From Chloroflexota bacterium (lineage in GTDB: Bacteria > Chloroflexota > Limnocylindria > Limnocylindrales > CSP1-4): a DNA stretch of 9,101 nt. Each line of letters starts with the position of its first letter. Positions within the stretch are counted from its first letter, which is position 1. Shown here in pieces: positions 6,229 through 9,101 of this stretch. The translations under genes were made by a program, and so were the position numbers. Location of the stretch: contig PMIQ01000043.1 in assembly GCA_003157175.1 (NCBI GenBank), positions 1 to 9,101 on the forward strand. Direction: 5' to 3'. The notes beneath the pieces were generated by a model. That model ran no database searches, was not told the DNA's origin, and worked only from the letters and a program-made list of their open reading frames with translations.

Positions 6229-7932
6229 CTACAGCTTCGAGATCAGCCAGCCCAGAGCGCTGCTCAATCTTGGCGAGGCGCCCGTCTGAATGACCACGTC
6301 CAGAGCCGTCCGCTGGCCGTTCGGTCCCGTCTCCACCGCCACGACCCACCACTGCCGGAAAGGAGGCAGTTTCGTGAGGTCGACCGACTGGGCGCCGGCC
6401 GGGGCGACGGTGTCGTCCGACCCGGGGACGCCGGCCTTGACGCTGATCGTGGCCTCGGTCGCGGACAGATCGACCACGATGAAAGGGCCCTCCGTCGCAG
6501 CCGGCCACAACTCGACCGTGAAGACCCCGTTTCCGGTGGACTGTGGCAGCCCGTACTCGTAGGCCCCGGTGTCCGTTTCGAACACGGTCATCGGGACGGA
6601 GCCGCCCTGGGCGAGCGGCGTCCCCGGCGTCGCGTTCGGGTCATAGGCGAACATCCGGCCGAACGGCAGCCACGTGGCGATGGCCAGCAGGAGGATTGCC
6701 GCCGCCGCGCCTCGCGGCGAGTACCCGTGCTCGTTGGCGTGCTGGGGCCGAAGCGTGCCGGCCACGAAGGCCAAAGGTGCGAGCAGAAGGGTCGCGACCG
6801 TCAGGGCGTCCTGGTAGCCGGGCAGGAGCAGAGCCACGACGAGCACACCCGCGGCCCCGCCGACCGCCCAAGGCTTTCGAAGCGTGGCGTCCCCATGGCG
6901 GCTGATCCGGGCCAGAAGACCCATGCTTAGGCGCCCCGCGGCGAACGCCCCAAGACACACCATTGCCGCCACCTGATTGGTGGCCCATTCGGCGGACTCG
7001 AGGACGGCAAGGTGGATACCCGCCAGACGGCCTGCCGCGACGACCGCGTCAGTGACGCCGGGCGCCACGACCAGCACCGCGACGGATAGGAACAACCAAA
7101 GCACGAGCTCGGCCACGAGGACGAGAACTCCGCGGCGGATGGCGCGGCGCAGCCGGGCCGGCGTCTGCTCAGCCTGCTCGATGAGAGCGGCCTGGTCGCT
7201 CGGCGAGCCCAGCCGGCTCATGGCGTCTGCCGCTGCCGCCTCCGAGCCGTAACCATGGAGCTCCAGAGCCCCGGCCGAATCGACCAGATGATCCGCGATC
7301 TCCTGGCGGACCCGGTCGCACTCCAACCGGGGCAGGTCCAGGCGGGCGCCGAGATCGTCCGCATAGGCGGCGATGGCGACCCTGCCGGGCCGCCCGGCTT
7401 CGCCGGAGGTCGCGGCGGGTGAATCGGCCGGGGGCGCACCGGCCGGAGGGCCAGCCGCAGCCATGGCCGGGTGCTCGGGGTGCGACGCAGCCGCAGCCCT
7501 GGGCGGCGGCGCGGGCCGGCGCGTGGGCGGCGCCATTTCCCGGGGCATGAACCATGAGCCGGCCTCGGGGTCGGGGCTGACGGGCCGGCGGTCCTCGCCG
7601 GCGGGCGTTCCGAACTGGCCCTGATTGGCGCGGGACGCGTCCGGAGGCCCGGCCGGTTCATCGTCGCGCTCCGAGGCGAGCGCGGTCGGGCGGTACCTGC
7701 GCCTGGTTCGTTCGCCCTCGTGCCAGTCGCTCTGGAGCAAACCCTCCGCTTCGAGGCGGTAGAGAGTGGCGTAGAGGCGGGCTTCGGTGAGCCGGCCGGG
7801 AATGCTCTGCGCCGACCCGAGCCAGCGCCAGAGCTCGAAACCCGAGAGGTCCTGCCCGCGCAGTGCGTCGACGACGGCGCGACCGATCCTGTCGTCCGCG
7901 ATCATGGGACCGTCCCGGCCCGCCTCGTCCAT
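6229..7932 (-). CDS. PadR-like winged helix fused to HAAS-like domain and multi-pass membrane protein
   Basis: The 567-residue protein combines parts usually encoded by neighbouring genes. Residues ~12-85 look like a PadR winged helix: LSGFELWRWL, LTEARLYATLYRLEAEGLL and the basic wing ERTRRRYRPT. Residues ~86-184 are a Pro/Ala-rich, probably disordered linker. Residues ~185-255 fit a HAAS-type helical domain (YADDLGARLDLP, EIADHLVDSAG, GYGSEAAAADAMSRLGSP). Hydrophobic segments near 267-290, 320-340, 357-375, 376-394 and 408-424 suggest about five membrane passes. The remaining ~140 residues (425-567) form a soluble, beta-rich-looking domain that would face outside if the N-terminus is cytoplasmic. 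A membrane-tethered transcription factor that reads an envelope signal is plausible but inferred. The ATG at 7932 has a modest GGTGG upstream; the in-frame ATG at 7905 (MIADDRIG) is a credible alternative. No frameshift is seen across the linker. It sits between leuD and ilvD, but regulation of those genes is unproven. Confidence 0.8.
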   Translation of the reverse strand: MDEAGRDGPMIADDRIGRAVVDALRGQDLSGFELWRWLGSAQSIPGRLTEARLYATLYRLEAEGLLQSDWHEGERTRRRYRPTALASERDDEPAGPPDASRANQGQFGTPAGEDRRPVSPDPEAGSWFMPREMAPPTRRPAPPPRAAAASHPEHPAMAAAGPPAGAPPADSPAATSGEAGRPGRVAIAAYADDLGARLDLPRLECDRVRQEIADHLVDSAGALELHGYGSEAAAADAMSRLGSPSDQAALIEQAEQTPARLRRAIRRGVLVLVAELVLWLFLSVAVLVVAPGVTDAVVAAGRLAGIHLAVLESAEWATNQVAAMVCLGAFAAGRLSMGLLARISRHGDATLRKPWAVGGAAGVLVVALLLPGYQDALTVATLLLAPLAFVAGTLRPQHANEHGYSPRGAAAAILLLAIATWLPFGRMFAYDPNATPGTPLAQGGSVPMTVFETDTGAYEYGLPQSTGNGVFTVELWPAATEGPFIVVDLSATEATISVKAGVPGSDDTVAPAGAQSVDLTKLPPFRQWWVVAVETGPNGQRTALDVVIQTGASPRLSSALGWLISKL

Positions 7933-7993
7933 CGAACACCACCGTACCGATGCGGCTCAGACGCGGCGAGTTGGCCGCGCCCAGGAGTGTAGC

Positions 7994-8007
7994 CCGGGCG
8001 CGCCCGG
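7994..8007. repeat. 14-bp perfect palindrome upstream of the PadR-HAAS gene
   Basis: CCGGGCGCGCCCGG is self-complementary and lies about 62-75 bp upstream of the ATG at 7932. On the minus strand it ends 2 bp before TACACT (7986-7991), a 4-of-6 match to a -10 box, so it would occupy the promoter spacer. It could be an operator, possibly for autoregulation, but no good -35 box is visible. The site does not resemble the ATGT/ACAT half-sites common for PadR proteins. Confidence 0.35.
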
Positions 8008-8059
8008 AGGCGTGGGAGCTCGGGTCGCGCCGCTGGCCTCGTTATCTGCGCGGTTGAGC

Positions 8060-8689
8060 CTACCGCGCGGCGGCGCCCGCGCGGGTGTCGACGCGGGCCG
8101 GGTGGCCGGCCTCCCAGGCTTCGATCGCCGGTAGCTTCGAGCGGACGTAGCCGATCTCGTCGGTGCCGGCCAGGATCATCGTTCGGGCGAACGGGTCGAT
8201 CTCGAAGCCGAACGAGTCGCCGTCGGGCAGCGTGACCTTCTGGGCCTCGAGGTCCACGGTCCATCGGCCGTCCGGGTTGGTGGCGATCAGTGCCTGCAGC
8301 GCGGCGAGCCGCCCGGCCGACACGACGACCGGTAGCAGCGCGTTCTTCAGCGCGTTGCCGCTGAAGATGTCGGCGAAGCTTGTTGAGAAGATGGCCCGGA
8401 TGCCCCACGCCCGCAGCGCCCAGGGCGCGTGCTCGCGCGAGGAGCCGGCGCCGAAGTTGTCGCCCACGATCAGGATCTGGCGGCCGGCGTTGTGTGGTTC
8501 GTCGATGAAGGAGGGCGGCACACGTCGCGCGCCATCGGGCGTGAAGCGCCAGTCGAAGAAGAGCGCGTCGGCCAGCCCGTCCTTGTCGGTGATCTTGAGG
8601 AAGCGGGCCGGGCAGATCTGGTCCGTGTCGATGTTGGCGCGCGGGATCGAGATGACGGCGCTGGTGACTTTGACGAAAGGCTCGGGCAT
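8060..8689 (-). CDS. leuD: 3-isopropylmalate dehydratase small subunit (LeuD)
   Basis: The 209-residue product is a full-length LeuD, the swivel-domain subunit of isopropylmalate isomerase. With LeuC it converts 2-isopropylmalate to 3-isopropylmalate in leucine synthesis. Clear signatures are NIDTDQICPARFL (residues 19-31), the substrate-binding loop GDNFGAGSSREHAPWAL (76-92) and FADIFSGNALKNALLP (105-120). The ATG at 8689 follows the leuC stop by one base and is preceded by GGAGG at 8699-8703, inside the end of leuC, indicating translational coupling. Length agrees with other bacterial LeuD proteins (about 200). A homoaconitase or citraconase small subunit would look similar, but the bacterial LeuD type and nearby ilvD favour leucine synthesis. 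Confidence 0.95.
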   Translation of the reverse strand: MPEPFVKVTSAVISIPRANIDTDQICPARFLKITDKDGLADALFFDWRFTPDGARRVPPSFIDEPHNAGRQILIVGDNFGAGSSREHAPWALRAWGIRAIFSTSFADIFSGNALKNALLPVVVSAGRLAALQALIATNPDGRWTVDLEAQKVTLPDGDSFGFEIDPFARTMILAGTDEIGYVRSKLPAIEAWEAGHPARVDTRAGAAAR

Positions 8690-8690
8690 G

Positions 8691-9101
8691 TCAGTGGGCC
8701 TCCACGGCCGAGGTCTTGGTGGCGGGGCCGGCCGCGGTGGCGGCCATCGTTCGCGGATCGGTGACGACGCCGGTAACGGCGCTCGCGGCGGCGGTCAGCG
8801 GCGAGGCGAGGAACGTTCGCCCGCCCTTGCCCTGGCGACCCTGGAAGTTGCGGTTCGAGGTGCTGATGCCGTACTGGCCGGGCTCGAGCTGGTCGCCGTT
8901 CATGGCGATGCACATCGAGCAGCCCGACTCGCGCCACTCGGCGCCGGCCGAGCGGAAGACCTCATCGAGGCCTTCGCTCTCCGCTTGCTTCTTGACCTGC
9001 TGGCTCCCCGGGACGACCAGCACTCGGAGGCCCGCGGCCACCTTCCGGCCGCGCAGGACCGAAGCCGCGGCGCGCATGTCCTCGATCCGGCCGTTGGTGC
9101 A
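8691..9101 (-). CDS. leuC: 3-isopropylmalate dehydratase large subunit (LeuC), C-terminal 136 residues
   Basis: The minus-strand frame is open to the window edge and ends with TGA at 8691-8693; the 5' two thirds lie outside. The visible part starts at the Cys of the usual GSCTN motif (CTNGRIEDM), one of the three [4Fe-4S] ligands. The other two follow in [13 protein letters not shown]. Further aconitase-family landmarks are VVPGSQQVK, the [20 protein letters not shown] substrate-binding region, and an Ala-rich tail ending [10 protein letters not shown]. The Fe-S cluster acts as Lewis acid in the isomerisation with LeuD, whose gene starts one base downstream. All catalytic residues in the visible part are intact. 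Whether leuA or leuB lie upstream cannot be seen. Confidence 0.95.
   Translation of the reverse strand, partial: CTNGRIEDMRAAASVLRGRKVAAGLRVLVVPGSQQVKKQAESEGLDEVFRSAGAEWRESGCSMCIAMNGDQLEPGQYGISTSNRNFQGRQGKGGRTFLASPLTAAASAVTGVVTDPRTMAATAAGPATKTSAVEAH

Noticed and set aside
1..9101. tRNA, rRNA, CRISPR array, insertion sequence or prophage genes
   Set aside because: I saw no cloverleaf, regularly spaced repeats, transposase motifs or phage-like genes in any of the gaps or coding regions.

Overview
This window is GC-rich (roughly two thirds G+C by eye) bacterial DNA. All seven recognisable genes lie on the minus strand, so transcription runs from position 9101 towards position 1. In that order they are leuC (3' end only), leuD, a PadR/HAAS membrane-protein fusion, ilvD, an M20-family metallopeptidase, hdrC, hdrB and hdrA (5' part only). 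The host is a bacterium, shown by bacterial-type LeuC/LeuD, IlvD and a PadR/HAAS regulator. The strong GC bias, Shine-Dalgarno usage and bacterial hdrCBA set would fit a Chloroflexota- or Actinobacteria-like lineage with an anaerobic side, but nothing in the sequence fixes the phylum.

Region 8060-9101 holds the 3' end of leuC and all of leuD, one base apart. Together they encode the two-subunit isopropylmalate isomerase of leucine synthesis. After a 127-bp gap, 6229-7932 encodes a 567-residue protein. It has an N-terminal PadR-like winged helix, a Pro/Ala-rich linker, a HAAS-like helical domain, about five membrane segments and an extracytoplasmic C-terminal domain. After 83 bp comes ilvD (dihydroxy-acid dehydratase, valine/isoleucine/leucine pathway). 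leuCD and ilvD therefore flank an unusual membrane-anchored putative regulator.

Between ilvD and the M20 peptidase (4050-4384) there is no convincing gene. It carries two copies of one hairpin built on CCCAATTCCC/GGGAATTGGG, the clearest unexplained structure in the window. The M20 gene (2610-4049, GTG start with a strong GGAGGT) encodes an ArgE/DapE/carboxypeptidase-like zinc hydrolase. A further 440 bp without a convincing gene (2170-2609) separates it from the hdr operon.

hdrC, hdrB and hdrA overlap by 4 bp at each junction (ATGA), a tightly coupled operon. It encodes a heterodisulfide-reductase-like electron-transfer module: HdrC with two [4Fe-4S] motifs, HdrB with two intact cysteine-rich CCG domains, and HdrA with a flavin-binding Rossmann motif. 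The likely role is flavin-based electron bifurcation or disulfide/thiol redox chemistry, but the electron donor and acceptor are not in the window. Five of the eight proteins encoded here are expected to carry Fe-S clusters.

I do not see a wholly new defence, mobile or RNA system. The strongest leads are the PadR-HAAS fusion, the repeated intergenic hairpin, and the bacterial hdrCBA operon with a possible structured ribosome-binding site.
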